A stretch of DNA of 64,000 nt from Clytia hemisphaerica (GCA_902728285.1 CACVBU010001153.1:1619278-1683277); one strand, 5' to 3'; shown: positions 36,001 through 45,519, numbered from the stretch's first letter. Program-made: numbers and translations. The notes: a model not told the origin generated them from the sequence alone.

Positions 36001-39000
36001 AATGCAAAACGACCCCACACTACAAAAGTACAAAAGAGTACCCAAATGGAACAATGCGAATGCGAATTTCAGGGTTTTCGGTGACACGGTATCGGCCTTT
36101 TTCGGTTCGGTATTTCGGTATTTTGTAAAATATGTACGGTATTTATATTCAAAATGCTGCTAGTGATGGTAATATACCCATAAAACTTCAGCCTTTCGGT
36201 ATTTTACCTATGGAATCTAGGTATTATTTCGGTAACACTTTCTGAACTATATTCTTCATGAAGAGTTTTCCAAAAATAGCCTGCGGCGCTAAACTATCTT
36301 CAAATTTAGAAATTTACTAGTACACCCATGTCTCAAATACGTTTGGCACTTGCCCGCACGTCCCCGTTGTATACTTATCCAACCGTCATAGTCCTTAAAC
36401 AAGTGAAAGCTTTAACGAAGGTGATGGCATGCGTAATGCCTCATTTCCCCCAATGAACTTAACTGAGAACTTAGGCAAAGATAAGATATCCATAAAAAGT
36501 AGCGTTTGAGGTACTTAGTTTTCATAAAAAAATCAGTCCAAAACATGGTGTAAAAATCGAAATTTTCTCCTGTCCCCGAAAACTACGGTTGCGACTCCTC
36601 CGTCACGAAAACCTCAGTTCCTCGATACTAATTGTACGTCGAAATTAAGTCATTCTTTTACTATATGCTGTGATCGGAAAATGTAAACTAAAACTACTAT
36701 TACTACGTTTGAGTTACGACATTAAGTCATTCAGATCCCGCATTCATTCGTTTTGAAAGTCTCAGCAGTTATTAATGCTCAAAACTTATTTCAACAATAT
36801 TTTTTGCAGCTTAAACGCCTTATTTCATCCATTAAGCGCCACCATACCACCCTCTTGTAAGCGCCGTAACTAAGCTTTAAGTTTCGAAATAAGCGCCGCA
36901 CCTCCCAATGCGGCTGGAAAGTGAAGAATCTTCAATAGCAATTTCGTCCTAAAAACCCAGGCGAAGGAGAGCGATTTTTCATGGAGGAGTGCAAAATAGC
37001 GTTTTGGGCCCACGTTTTTTTTTTCTATACTTCATTCTTTTAAAAACATTTAGCAGGGAAATATTTTTGGACTTACTTTGACACAATTTCAGTGGTTTAT
37101 AGACTAGTTTTTGACGAATATTAAGTAAAAATACTGAATTTTGACTTAAAATTACTGAATTTTGACTTAAAACCCCAGCAAAGGAGGGTCATTTTTCAGA
37201 ATTTTTAGCATTTTGTGTTGGATAAAAAATGATTCTAGAGAAAGAAAGGATTTCCAGTCGTAGATCAAAGGAAAGCTAGAAAATGTTATATATTTTCAAA
37301 AGCACCAAAAATCTCGTTTTTTCAATAAAAACGCTAACGGGGGAGTGCAAAATAGCGTTTTAAGCCGATTTTTCTTTATTTTGTTATACTTTCTTATTCT
37401 TTTATAGTATTTTTAGCAGGAAAGTATTTTTGGACTTATTTTGACATAATTTCAGTGGTTTATAGACTAGTTTTTGATGAATTTTAAGTAAAAATACTGA
37501 ATTTTGACTTAAAATTACTGAATTTTGACTTAAAACCCCAACGAAGGAGGGTCATTTTTCAGAATATTTTAGCATTTTGTGTTGGATAAAAATGATTCCA
37601 AGAGAAAGATAGGATTTCCAGTCGTAGATCAAAGGAAAAGCTAGAAAATGTTATATTTTTTTCAAAAACACCAAAAATCTCGTTTTTTCAATAAAAACAC
37701 CAACGGGGGAGTGCAAAATAGCGTTTTAAGCCGATTTTTCTTTATTTTGTTATACTTTCTTATTCTTTTAAAAACATTTAGCAGGGAAAGTATTTTTGGA
37801 CTTATTTTGACATAATTTCAGTGGTTTATAGACTAGTTTTTGATGAATTTTAAGTAAAATTACTGAATTTTGACTTAAAATTACTGAATTTTGACTTAAA
37901 ATCCCAACGAAGGAGGGTCATTATTCAGAATATTTTAGCATTTTGTGTTGAATAAAAATGATTCCAGGAGAAAAAATAGGATTTCCAGTCGTAGATCAAA
38001 GGAAAAGCTAGAAAATGTTGTATTTTTTTCAAAAACACCAAAAATCTCGATTTTTCAATAAAAACACCAACGGGGGAGTGCAAAATAGCGTTTTAAGCCG
38101 ATTTTTCTTTATTTTGTTATACTTTCTTATTCTTTTATAGTATTTTTAGCAGGAAAGTATTTTTGGACTTATTTAGACATAATTTCAGTGGTTGATAGAC
38201 TAGTTTTTAATGAATTTTAAGTAAAAATACTGAATTTTGACTTAAAATTACTGAATTTTGACTTAAAATCCCAACGAAGGAGGGTCATTATTCAGAATAT
38301 TTTAGCATTTTGTGTTGAATAAAAATGATTCCAGGAGAAAAATAGGATTTCCAGTCGTAGATCAAAGAAAAAGCTAGAAAATGTTATATTTTTTTCAAAA
38401 ACACCAAAAATCACGTTTTTTCATTAAAAACACCAACGATGGAGTGCAAAATAGCGTTTTGAGCCGATTTTTCCTTATTTTGTTATAATTTCTTATTCTT
38501 TTATAGTATTTTTAGCAGGAAAGTATTTTTGGACTTATTTTGACATAATTTCAGTGGTTTATAGACTAGTTTTTGACGAATTTTAAGAAAAAACATTGAT
38601 TTTTCGCCAAAATCCTCCAAGATGGAGTGCGAAAAAAAAATTTTCGACATTTTTGAATTTTTTTCTATTAACCCATTCTATTGACAGCATTTTGCATGAA
38701 AAATGAAATTCTAAAACCTTTAACTTTGCTGACAGTAAGCAATTTTCTAGAACAGGTAAAATCGAAAAAACACCACGACGGAGTGCAAACTCCAGCCTCG
38801 TTTGCAATTTTGTCCAGGATAGACTTTTTAAGACCCGGGTTTCCATAATCAGCATAAAATTTCCGTTCCAACGATGTATAACAATCCCATTCACCTTCTG
38901 GGTTAAGCAAAGTCGTCTATAACTCGACATATTGAATTCTGCTCCCAGACTATATTCTTAGTTTCTGAGATCTCGAGGTTAGATTTTTTTTAAGTGAAAA

Positions 39001-39697
39001 TATTCTACCGACACGAATAAAAATGATTTCTTGCTGACCAAAAAGTTTTCATTTAAAATTCAAAATTTTTTCGCCATCGATTCGGAAATATTTTTCTCGT
39101 TCTGTTTGCAAAATTTCAGCTCCAAAGTATTTTTGGTTCCTGAGATATCGAAATTCATTTTTTGTTAAATTTTTTTTTACTCCGTGAAAAGTTTGAATTT
39201 CTTCTATTTTTCTTCAGATGTTTGGGAAATTTTGCGCGAAAAGAAATTCGCGAAATTCGAAGAAATTTTCCAACAAAATCCGAACATCGTCAACTCGTTG
39301 CGTGATGATGGTGGTTATGGTTCGACACTTCTCATGAGGGCTGTTGTTGAAGATCATTTCGACGTTTTCGTTCACTTGATGGATTATCCTCAAGATTTTT
39401 CACTCGTGGACAATCATGGTGAGAACGTTCTTCATTTTGTTGGTTGGAATGGAGAAGTTCGTCATTTGGAAAAGTTTGATCAACAAACAATCGAAAAGTT
39501 GATCGATGGAAGAGACAAGTCGAACAGCACACCATTGCATCGTGCAGCAAGTTTCAACAAACATGACGTCATCAGATGGTTGTTGGCCAAAGGAGCGAAT
39601 CCAGAATTGAAAAACAATGCTGGTCGACGCCCTGATGAACATCTTTATTGTGATGGTGTTACCAAAGAAATCTTTCGATCGTTTCGTTCGTCTTGGT
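20869..39697 (+). CDS. RING - TRAF zinc finger - ankyrin repeat protein (10 exons)
   Basis: The assembled protein is about 540 residues. Residues 39-76 form a C3HC4 RING (C39, C42, C54, H56, C59, C62, C73, C76), expected to bind an E2 ubiquitin enzyme. Residues 85-256 are TRAF-type zinc fingers, for example CKQHCDYWQFGCHEKVC followed by MERHLANSARRHIEL. A helical segment and a P/Q/E-rich linker (LPRPPIRIYEREEEKQQQPP) follow. The C-terminal 150 residues hold about three ankyrin repeats (NSTPLHRAASFNKHDVIRWL, LLAKGANPELKN). All ten splice junctions keep phase. The start ATG has a CAAAATGG context. No TRAF-C/MATH domain is seen, so it is not a classical TRAF. Inferred role: a cytoplasmic ubiquitin ligase or adaptor. 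Substrate unknown. Confidence 0.85.
21351..21390 (+). CDS. exon 2 of RING/ankyrin gene
   Basis: A 40-nt exon after TACTTTTCAG supplying the last two RING ligands (VACCECQESYDKTK), ending in phase 0 at AAG/GTAAAT. The following intron is 3.1 kb and holds a palindromic element. Confidence 0.85.
22047..23655. mobile_element. 1.6-kb inverted-repeat element in intron 2
   Basis: About 410 bases at 22055-22460 recur inverted at 23230-23650. Matching landmarks are AAGAGCCATTT/AAATGGCTCTT, TGATCTATCACACAAGAAAA/TTTTCTTGTGTGATAGATCA and TTTAGCACCTCCTGT/ACAGGAGGTGCTAAA. The core shows no long frame. Confidence 0.85.
23959..24190. mobile_element. TTCTTATAAAAAAGCG family MITE copy in intron 2
   Basis: It starts ACGCTTTTTTATAAGAAAAA and ends TGGTTGTTCTATAAAAAGCG. 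The interior shares GAGAACAAATTAAGAATAAT with 16980-17010. Confidence 0.7.
24507..24620 (+). CDS. exon 3 of RING/ankyrin gene
   Basis: 38 codons, phase 0 at both ends. The sequence LARCKQHEQGCTWKGSIADY is the start of a TRAF-type finger (C-x6-C-x-W-x-G). Acceptor TTTTTAG, donor CAG/GTATGG. Confidence 0.85.
25422..25574 (+). CDS. exon 4 of RING/ankyrin gene
   Basis: 51 codons, phase 0 at both ends: HRKRCGFRNVRCRLCNQKVV, then HKLTCTHRLVNCTTCGAQYS. This is the alternating H/C pattern of a TRAF zinc finger (H-x3-C, C-x2-C, H-x3-C). Acceptor TGTATATAG, donor AAG/GTGCAA. Confidence 0.85.
26061..26123 (+). CDS. exon 5 of RING/ankyrin gene
   Basis: 21 codons: KHDDEECKQHCDYWQFGCHE plus K. It continues the TRAF finger (C-x3-C, FGC). 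Acceptor TTCATTTTAG, donor AAG/GTGAGG, phase 0 at both ends. Confidence 0.85.
26443..26485 (+). pseudogene. decayed duplicate of the start of exon 6
   Basis: The sequence ACAGGTATACAAACCACACA followed by TGATGGAGCGTCACCTTGA closely copies the acceptor and first 36 bases of the true exon at 26588. The finger Cys codon TGC is TAC here, one ATG is inserted, and the frame reaches TGA soon after. It is a partial exon duplication. Confidence 0.65.
26588..26772 (+). CDS. exon 6 of RING/ankyrin gene
   Basis: Starts V-CKPNMERHLANSARRHIEL, completing the last TRAF finger. A likely coiled helix follows (LNTTVNLQSKHITELTTQLE). It ends in phase 2 (TCAAG/GTATTT) and splices in frame to 28119. Confidence 0.85.
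27360..27840. repeat. inverted GGCATTTGAAATGCC words in an intron
   Basis: Repeated TGGCATTT / AAATGCCA words in both orientations between 27410 and 27810 suggest a decayed palindromic element. Borders are unclear and no coding signal is seen. Confidence 0.35.
28119..28238 (+). CDS. exon 7 of RING/ankyrin gene (linker)
   Basis: It encodes SPTVKQTVKPKTLPRPPIRI and EREEEKQQQPPVNPIRPA, a basic, proline-rich, disordered linker. Phase 2 at entry and exit. Acceptor TTTATTAG, donor TTC/GTGAGT. Confidence 0.8.
29040..29960. repeat. diverged repeats with GCCGGAA words in intron 7
   Basis: Three or four degenerate units of about 250-300 bases share TTAGTTTTTTCTGATTTTT, GATGCGTATTxxCAATGC, GAGTCCGAT and TGCCGGAAATCGCCGTTTTT. 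Short frames across them are side products. No domain is recognised. Confidence 0.65.
31367..31431 (+). CDS. exon 8 of RING/ankyrin gene
   Basis: 65 nt encoding (S)AKWDGQKIHEIVFQGETLTF-D, entering in phase 2 and leaving in phase 1 at GATG/GTAAGT. A look-alike acceptor (TTTAGAGCCAA) lies 84 bases upstream. Confidence 0.8.
31917..32287. mobile_element. TTCTTATAAAAAAGCG family MITE, long form
   Basis: Inverted ends ACACGTTTTTTTT and AAAAAAAACGTGT each enclose TATTAGAAC/GTTCTAATA. The core 32030-32125 matches 9940-10045 in reverse. It carries CCAGCCTCAG and CCAGGCTCAGCC phrases. Confidence 0.7.
32307..32632. mobile_element. single unit-B MITE at a TA site
   Basis: It starts CAATCAAGGTCATAATAT and ends ATATTATGACCTTAATTG, flanked by TA on both sides. 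This is nearly the same 326-bp sequence as the B units in 18000-19861, showing that B moves on its own. Confidence 0.85.
33152..33632. mobile_element. 481-bp MITE, CAGGGTGTCC ends
   Basis: The ends CAGGGTGTCCCTAATAAAAG and CTTTTATTAGGGACACCCTG are perfect inverted repeats. The arms extend to GTTTGAACATGCGATTGAGT. TA flanks both sides, the usual Tc1/mariner target. Confidence 0.9.
34055..34212. mobile_element. 160-bp MITE, CAGTAGCGTAGG ends
   Basis: The left arm AGTAGCGTAGGTAAAGAGG followed by GCAAAATTTGTGTAGGAGAG mirrors CTCTCATACACAAATTTTGC followed by TTGTCTACGCTATTG. The end wording resembles the CAGNGGCGTAG ends common in hAT-type MITEs. Confidence 0.75.
34753..35525. repeat. left arm of palindrome flanking exon 9
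   Basis: It starts TAGTCTGGGAGCAGAATC, and the reverse complement of this arm runs from 38952 leftwards. From 35126 onward it holds one inverted, diverged unit of the 365-bp repeat found at 36980-38580. It stops a few bases before the acceptor of exon 9. Confidence 0.8.
35532..35723 (+). CDS. exon 9 of RING/ankyrin gene, in a palindrome loop
   Basis: 64 codons, phase 1 at both ends (so skippable in frame), reading VQNVQTWTGCRKILPLKLSS, then GRSLPASMTDADEVYNILIN and VGKILRNLGQQNQCVTN. Acceptor AATCACAG, donor CAACG/GTAACC. It lies between inverted arms 34753-35525 and 36960-38952. The upstream ORF also reads on to a TGA at 35732, so an intron-retaining short form is possible. Domain unknown; no match recalled. 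Confidence 0.7.
36980..38580. repeat. 365-bp tandem repeat, about 4.4 copies
   Basis: GGAGTGCAAAATAGCGTTTT recurs at about 36984, 37344, 37708, 38076 and 38441, giving periods of 360-368. Each unit also contains GGATTTCCAGTCGTAGATCA and ATAATTTCAGTGGTT. The left arm carries only one inverted unit. Confidence 0.9.
38580..38952. repeat. right arm end of the exon-9 palindrome
   Basis: The reverse complement of 34753-35125, including GAATTCTGCTCCCAGACTA at its outer end. The 115-codon minus frame here equals plus-strand frames in the left arm and is not a gene. Outside both arms, direct repeats containing GAGATATCGAAATTCA lie at 34587 and 39143. Confidence 0.8.
39218..39697 (+). CDS. exon 10 of RING/ankyrin gene: ankyrin repeats
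   Basis: Entered in phase 1 after TTCTTCAG: DVWEILREKKFAKFEEIFQQ, then LLMRAVVEDHFDVFVHLM, NGENVLHF-like HGENVLHFVGWNGEV, NSTPLHRAASFNKHDVIRWL and AKGANPELKNNAGRRPDE. A strong donor, TTG/GTAAGA, follows codon 158. Reading on gives W-stop; splicing to 40132 gives stop at the junction. Either way the product ends FRSS or FRSSW. Confidence 0.85.
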
Positions 39698-40131
39698 AAG
39701 AAAAATATCAACTTTTTCACGTTTTTTTAGGGTGGGAATATTTTTTGGAGTTTGAAAGATTTTTTTTTCTATTATTGCGAGAAGTGTTGAAACTTTTTTT
39801 TTTTTTTTTTTAAATAGAAGTGAAAAGTTATTTAAAAAGTCTTTAAATTTTCAGTCGGATAAATTTCACCTTTTCGGAGTTCGAATGAATTAAACGGATG
39901 AATTGATTTCGATATTTTGATTGAGATTTTTCATCGCATTTGACCAGACATATTTTGGAGACGGTTGAAATTTGCAAATAGATGGTTTTTTGTGAAATGT
40001 TTTCTCAGGTTGTTATGAATTTATTTTTTGGTGGAGAAAAAAATCGTCGTTTATATTTGATTTTACCGTAAGTTTTTTAAGATATTGTTCATGTGTTTCA
40101 AATGTTTTTCATTTGATTATTTATTTTTCAG

Positions 40132-40201
40132 ATTGATTCCATTGTTTCCATTGTTGGTTTCATCGTTTCCAATGACGTCATCGGTTCCAAATTATTTCCA
40201 C
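40132..40201 (+). other. possible 3' exon with intron after the stop
   Basis: Acceptor TTATTTTTCAG and donor CCAC/GTAAGT bound a 70-nt segment. Its open frame (LIPLFPLLVSSFPMTSSVPN) would continue the protein only if exon 10 used a weak donor GTCTTG, 6 nt upstream of the strong one. With the strong donor it is 3'UTR. Confidence 0.45.
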
Positions 40202-40759
40202 GTAAGTTAGTATATTGAATATGTATTTGGCTTCCGCCTGATGTGAAATTGCCTAAAGCATAAATTTTTCTGCATACCGGAATTTCTTGTAAAAAGTGAA
40301 TCTATTCAAAAAACATAGAAAGGAGGGCTTGGTTAGCCTGTACCAAACTCTTTTTGGTGGACTGAAAAGACCAAGGGAAATTCAGTATGATGTACAATGC
40401 AGACTTTCATGTGACAGAGACGAATCCGCGCAAGTCTCTGTTGTAAAGTGTTGAATTATCTTCAATTAGTCGAATAAATGCAATTGTTTCTTTCTGTAGT
40501 AAAAATAGCGTATAAAGCCTAAAATACCTCAATTTGACCTTGAAGTAAGAAAAGAGGTTATACCTCAAAGAAGTTATTAACTAGTTCTTATAAAAAGACT
40601 CCTTATTCCGTGTTTTTCAAACTTTTCCACCACATCAGATTCTAAGCATTCTCATTAGCCGCTTTTTACCATTTTTATAAAAACTATTTATTCATCTTCG
40701 AGTCAGCAAGTTTTGTTTTGCAAATTAACCTCCAAAATTTTCAAATTTTCTATTTTTAG

Positions 40760-40806
40760 ATTCCCAGCACGGCAGCACGCATGAGAAGTTACACCCGTCG
40801 TTCTTG
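40760..40806 (+). other. possible terminal exon of RING/ankyrin gene
   Basis: After CTATTTTTAG the frame compatible with 40132-40201 reads IPSTAARMRSYTRRS and stops. It is probably the start of the 3'UTR exon if the main donor of exon 10 is used. Confidence 0.35.
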
Positions 40807-40809
40807 ACG

Positions 40810-42098
40810 CCGTTTCTACGATTACGTTATTTATTCATTCCGTCTCTACATTTCTCTTTGCGTTCAAACATTACTCCCTTCATTTTGGCTTGTTTTTAGA
40901 TGTATTTTTCACCACTTCACTAACTTGACTATTATTACGTCAACCGTCACTAGTTTTGGTGGCGTGTCTATTTTTACGCCCTTACGTTTCCACCTTATGG
41001 ATTACCTTTGTTGAATATGAAAAAGAGTACAGTGCTAAAACTGATGTCGCTATTGATTTTGATTGGATCATTTCCCTTGTAAATATCCGACTCTTTTCGC
41101 TTACTCGGTGAAATTTTGTTCAGTCAGTCAGTCAGTCAGTCAGTCAGTCAGGGAAAAAAATTTAGATACTATTTTTAGTGGAAAACCCTGTCAACAATGA
41201 CCTCGGTGAAATGAATGAATTTTTCTAACCTTTACTCTCAGGATTTTTTGTATGGTTTAGGTTTGACACCTCCATGGGTGAAACAATCAAGATTAAATTA
41301 TCTAAGTACTGTCAAAGTTTTACGGTCTTTTTCGGGAGAAACTCATGGGTGGTAAATATTCGATGATTTCAATTTGAAATTGCTCTTCATTTCAAGCCGA
41401 TAAACGTTTTTTGGTATATATATGAAAAATATTTGTATTGTATTTAGATAAGAATATTTTATTGTATAGAATTAATTGTAAATAGTATTTTCTCTCATTA
41501 ATTTATTTTTCTTTATGAAAAATTACAAATCGACCTTAGGCGACTTGAGACGAAAGAAAGAAAGCCTGAAAATCTTGCTTTAATTCTTTTCTGCTTAACT
41601 GTTTGGGAGAGAGAGAAATATCGCCCCTAGTGGAAAATTATACTCTATTTCCTCCCAGATAATTGAATCCTCACTGCAAAATATTGTGCTATTTCTTCCA
41701 ACCCTACTGAATTATTGTTTCCCTACTGAATTCCCTTGCTCGAAAACAAAGAAATTCAATCACCAGTCATAAAAAATATAGTACGCTTATTTCGGCACTT
41801 TCTTTTTGGCATCACTTTTTCACTAACGACTTTTAAGCGAACGAATTCTTTTTCAACCTTTTCTGTATTGATCTTTCAATTTGTCAATTTTTGGCCAAAA
41901 AGTGAAAGCCGTATTTTTTTTTTCTAATTTTCTGTTTAAAATATTTTCAAGGGTATTTTGAAACGTGGACATCCATTCTCTTTTTCTTTTCTTTTTTAAA
42001 TACCTAATTTTTCAAATTTTCGAAGCCATTCAAAGTCACTTTTGAATATCCGCCCACGATTGCTGAACCTCTCCTCGTATAAGAATAGTATTACAAGA
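40810..42098. other. 3' flank, microsatellite, no gene
   Basis: Likely 3'UTR and intergenic sequence. A (CAGT)n microsatellite occupies 41121-41151. No coding exon was recognised. Confidence 0.4.
41121..41151. repeat. (CAGT)n microsatellite
   Basis: Seven to eight perfect CAGT units. Confidence 0.9.
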
Positions 42099-42342
42099 TA
42101 CCTTAAGGGAACTAATTTTTGCGGGAACTAAATTTTGCGGATTTAAGCCCAAACCGTAAAATTAAGTTCCGCAAATTTTTTTTTCAAAAGCGAAAAACAA
42201 AGGTCGAATAATTCACAGTAAGGCTCTAATTTTCTTTCAAGTGAGAAATCCGCAAAATTAAGTTCCCGCAAATAATAAATATTAAATCTTGAACTGCGAA
42301 CCGCAAAAATTAGTTCCCGCAAAAAATAGTTCCCTTAAGGTA
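42099..42342. mobile_element. MITE, TACCTTAAGGGAA family, best copy
   Basis: The ends TACCTTAAGGGAACTA and TAGTTCCCTTAAGGTA are perfect inverted repeats. GCGGGAACTAA words line both arms, and TA is at both borders. A right-end fragment of the family lies at 55535-55630. Confidence 0.85.
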
Positions 42343-42463
42343 CTCAATGATTGTGGTATATTCGATTTGCTTTTAAAATAACTCTACCATTTTTTACCCT
42401 TTCTTGAAAAATCAGCTTGGTAAAAAGTAGCAAAAATTAAATCGCTATAGATATTTTCATGAT

Positions 42464-42595
42464 ATTCATGACGTAATGTTTTCTACGGAAAGACCCCAGT
42501 TTTTGCCAGAAGTGGCAAATTTTATATAACTTTCGTCTAGCTTAGATTTTCCACTACTGGCAGGGTATTTCCATGGAAAACATTACGTCATAAAT
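42464..42595. mobile_element. short inverted-repeat element, GACGTAATGTTTTC ends
   Basis: ATGACGTAATGTTTTC at the left faces GAAAACATTACGTCAT at the right. The inner pair GGAAAGACCC/GGGTATTTCC extends the arms to about 30 bases. Confidence 0.7.
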
Positions 42596-43079
42596 TCCCG
42601 GAGGGCACTTATATGATCTGACCTAGGTCATGTGCCGCGCTTAAGGGTGGCGTTTTTCAACATGCCAAAATGCAGTGTAAGAGTGTGTTTCTGTGAGATT
42701 GCACTGCAAAGATCTTACCCGAGGATCTCTTAAATACGACCAACCAGAATATTGCACTGTGTTATGCAGTAAGGATAAAAAGAGTTTCGGAAACGCTCAG
42801 TTCGAAAATGGAGTTGATAAATAGAATTTCTTGTTCTTAGATTCAAAATTTTGTAGAAGATCATTCTTCTACTAAATCGACGATCAGCAAGACTCTCGAG
42901 ACCAAGTTCAGAATAAAGTTTTTCTTGAGACGTTCCACGAAAGCAGCCTGTTATAGCTAAACAGGCATTATATTGGATAGATTCAAGCTTACCAGTACAG
43001 CTTCAGATATAGAATCATGAAACCTGTGTATTAAAAATTCTTCTTTTGTACAATCTATCGAGAATTTAGCTTATTTCCT

Positions 43080-43510
43080 CGTTTTTAGAAATTCGGGCGA
43101 GAAAGTCTCTTTTGGGCTAATTGATAAATTTATTCAAATATTTCAATTTAGGAGGGGTTTATAGACTTCCAAGCTATATTCTGAGCCCTATTGGACCATT
43201 CTCGGACCCTTAAATCTTAAGTCTAGCGTCAAAACTTATAGTTAAAACTCTACCCTTCCGACCTAATTTAGAGCGCTTTCAAATCGTTTGTGGTTATAAG
43301 ATTTTTCTCAAATATTACGACCATGATTGACTTTGAAAATGAAAAATGTCGGCTTCTGCTGTGCTGGGGGTCTAAAATTACGAGAAAGGCCCAAAAATTT
43401 GAGAAAAAAACTTTTTCCGACCATTTTGAAGCAATTTCACTGAGTCAAAATCAGTATTTTGTGAAATATTTCACTTTTTGAAAAGATTACTTTTACGGAA
43501 ATCCAAAAAT
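43080..43510. mobile_element. diverged B-C composite, inverted
   Basis: From about 43145 to 43325 it resembles unit B in reverse. It is followed directly by unit C wording (GCTGTGCTGGGGGTCTAAAA, CAAAAATGCCAATATTT). This shows that the B-C junction exists outside the 18-20 kb array. Confidence 0.65.
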
Positions 43511-43538
43511 GCCAATATTTCAGAATATTGCAAAAAAA

Positions 43539-43806
43539 ATGCTGACGTCAGCAAAACTTATTTCTTAAATAACTGTTGATTGGCTTAATTTTAGATGCTG
43601 AAATTTTGCAGAATGCAAGAGAATATTGAAAAGCACATTTCCAAAAAGTTTTTTTTAGAAATTTGATAACGTCAGCAGAATTTCAAAATATTTTTTGATT
43701 TAAAATGTGCCTATTCATAATGTCCTACTTTGGTTAAAATTTCAGCATCTAAAGTTAAGCCAATCAAAAGTTATTCAGAAAATAAGTTTTGCTGACGTCA
43801 GCATTT
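43539..43806. mobile_element. MITE with self-palindromic TGCTGACGTCAGCA ends
   Basis: Both ends carry TGCTGACGTCAGCA, itself a 14-bp palindrome, followed by AAAACTTATTT or its mirror. The arms extend into GGCTTAA/TTAAGCC wording for about 80 bases. Confidence 0.8.
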
Positions 43807-44439
43807 TTACATTTGTTGCATTATTTATCCATATTTTTATTTAGGCAAACAAAACAATTATCGAACAGCACTTTTCATATTATACACCCTAATACGCTTC
43901 CAAAAAGGTATGAATGAACACCTCTTTGCGAGTGCTATTGGTGTTTAAAATTTTTTTTTTGGTTCAGGTGATGTATCTATTTAGTATCCAAAAAATATAA
44001 TTTCGGAAAATTTTTGTGGAAGTATCTTTCCTTTAAAATCTCCAAAAAACCTCATTTTTGGCGATTTCCTCCATTAAATTTCCATACGAAAACAGCTATA
44101 ACTTGGGATGTAGCCAAATAGAAAAGTTTTCCGAACAAATCTAAATAAAGAAATTATTTGTCATTACCTTAAAAAACAGTTTGAAACAATAAAATTATTT
44201 CCCCAAGGAGATTAGGCTTTTTTTGTGAAAAGTATATGAATAGCGTCTATGACGTTTTATTAAGGTCCATGCCACACTTAATGCTTAATTACTCATGTAG
44301 TCCATTATCTTTGTACAGAACTGCCACTTTACCAGATCCAGATATGCTTGTCATACAAATCAAGAAGTTTCCAGTGTCAAAACTGTACCAAAATCGCACC
44401 ACAGGTAATGGAAAGGTATAATTCAAATGAAACATAAAA

Positions 44440-45180
44440 AATTGAAGGATTCAAAAACGAAATCAAAGCCTGTGAGAATATACTAGGCAGGACGAAGAAA
44501 TAAACCATTTGAAAGCACAAGACGTCAATGTTATGGTCAACGAAATGAAAGAAATGAAAGAAACTATCGACACCAGAATAACCACACTTGGAAAGAAGAT
44601 TGAAAGCATCATCGAAAAGAAAGAAGAGGAAAGACCACCAATGAGCTACGCTAAAATCACATCCAAACACATGGAGAAAAACATTGGAGATGCGATTTGA
44701 AAAGAAAAGCAGGAGGAGCAGCTGATTCGATCGACAGCACGCAACCTAATTTTTCATGGGATTGATGAATCGACAGATGAAACTGAAGAAGAAACAAAAA
44801 TCGAGGACGAAGAATTTATCCATGACAAAATTATTGGTCAGCGGCTCCATCTGAGGAATATAAAGATTACCGAGACGCAGCGGATCGGGAAATTTACGAA
44901 AGAAAGAGAAGATAAAGCGATATACCGTCCAATCAAAGTCACATTTACGAACGAGGAGGACAAGAACACAGTGTTGCAAGCAATAACAAAAGAAAAAGGC
45001 TTTCCTTACCGAGTGACAGAGGATTTGGGCAAAAATGAAAGACAAATAATCAAAGAATGGTATAAGGAAGCCGAAAAAATGAATGCTAAAATAAAGGGAG
45101 ACAACACAAAATGGAAAGTCCGGGGGAGCCCGCGAAAAAAACTTTATTTCAAAAAGATCATTGTAAAAAGTACGAACGGT
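44440..45180 (+). pseudogene. non-LTR retrotransposon ORF1-like relic
   Basis: A coiled-coil start (KIEGFKNEIKACENI, then VNEMKEMKETIDTRITTLGK) is followed by RSTARNLIFHGIDESTDETE, the typical RNLIxHGxxE core of LINE ORF1 proteins. ETQRIGKFTKEREDKAIYRP, IKVTF and EDLGKNERQIIKEWYKEAEK come next. The frame is broken by a shift near 44485 and a TGA at 44698 but reads on cleanly to about 45177. ORF1 proteins bind element RNA. No reverse transcriptase follows directly. Confidence 0.65.
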
Positions 45181-45519
45181 TTATTAGGGATGAGCTGGAG
45201 TTTTTACAAGATACTTCACTAATTGGTCATTTAAAGTGATAGAGATGACGCGTTCTTTAGAAAAAGTAATAAGATTCTTTTATTACATCTTAACGACCAA
45301 CCAAATCAAATAAGAGCTTGTAAAAACTCCAGCTTGTCCCGTTTATTAGTAACATTCCGTAAAAGGGCCTGGTAACTAGCTGTAGGGACTTTTTCGATGA
45401 TATGCGCCATCTTGCGAAAATTCCAAACCAAAACAAGCCAAGATTGAGAGGAAAAGTTAGAGAAGACTGAAATTTTTAGCAGATTGGAGTTGTTTTCACA
45501 ATCCACAATGAAAAGTAAC

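Noticed and set aside
38583-38930. 115-codon minus frame
   Set aside because: The same wording occurs in the inverted arm at 34801-35131; it is part of a repeat.
44236-44421. 61-codon plus frame before ORF1
   Set aside because: No domain recognised and no splice or promoter support; possibly LINE leader sequence.
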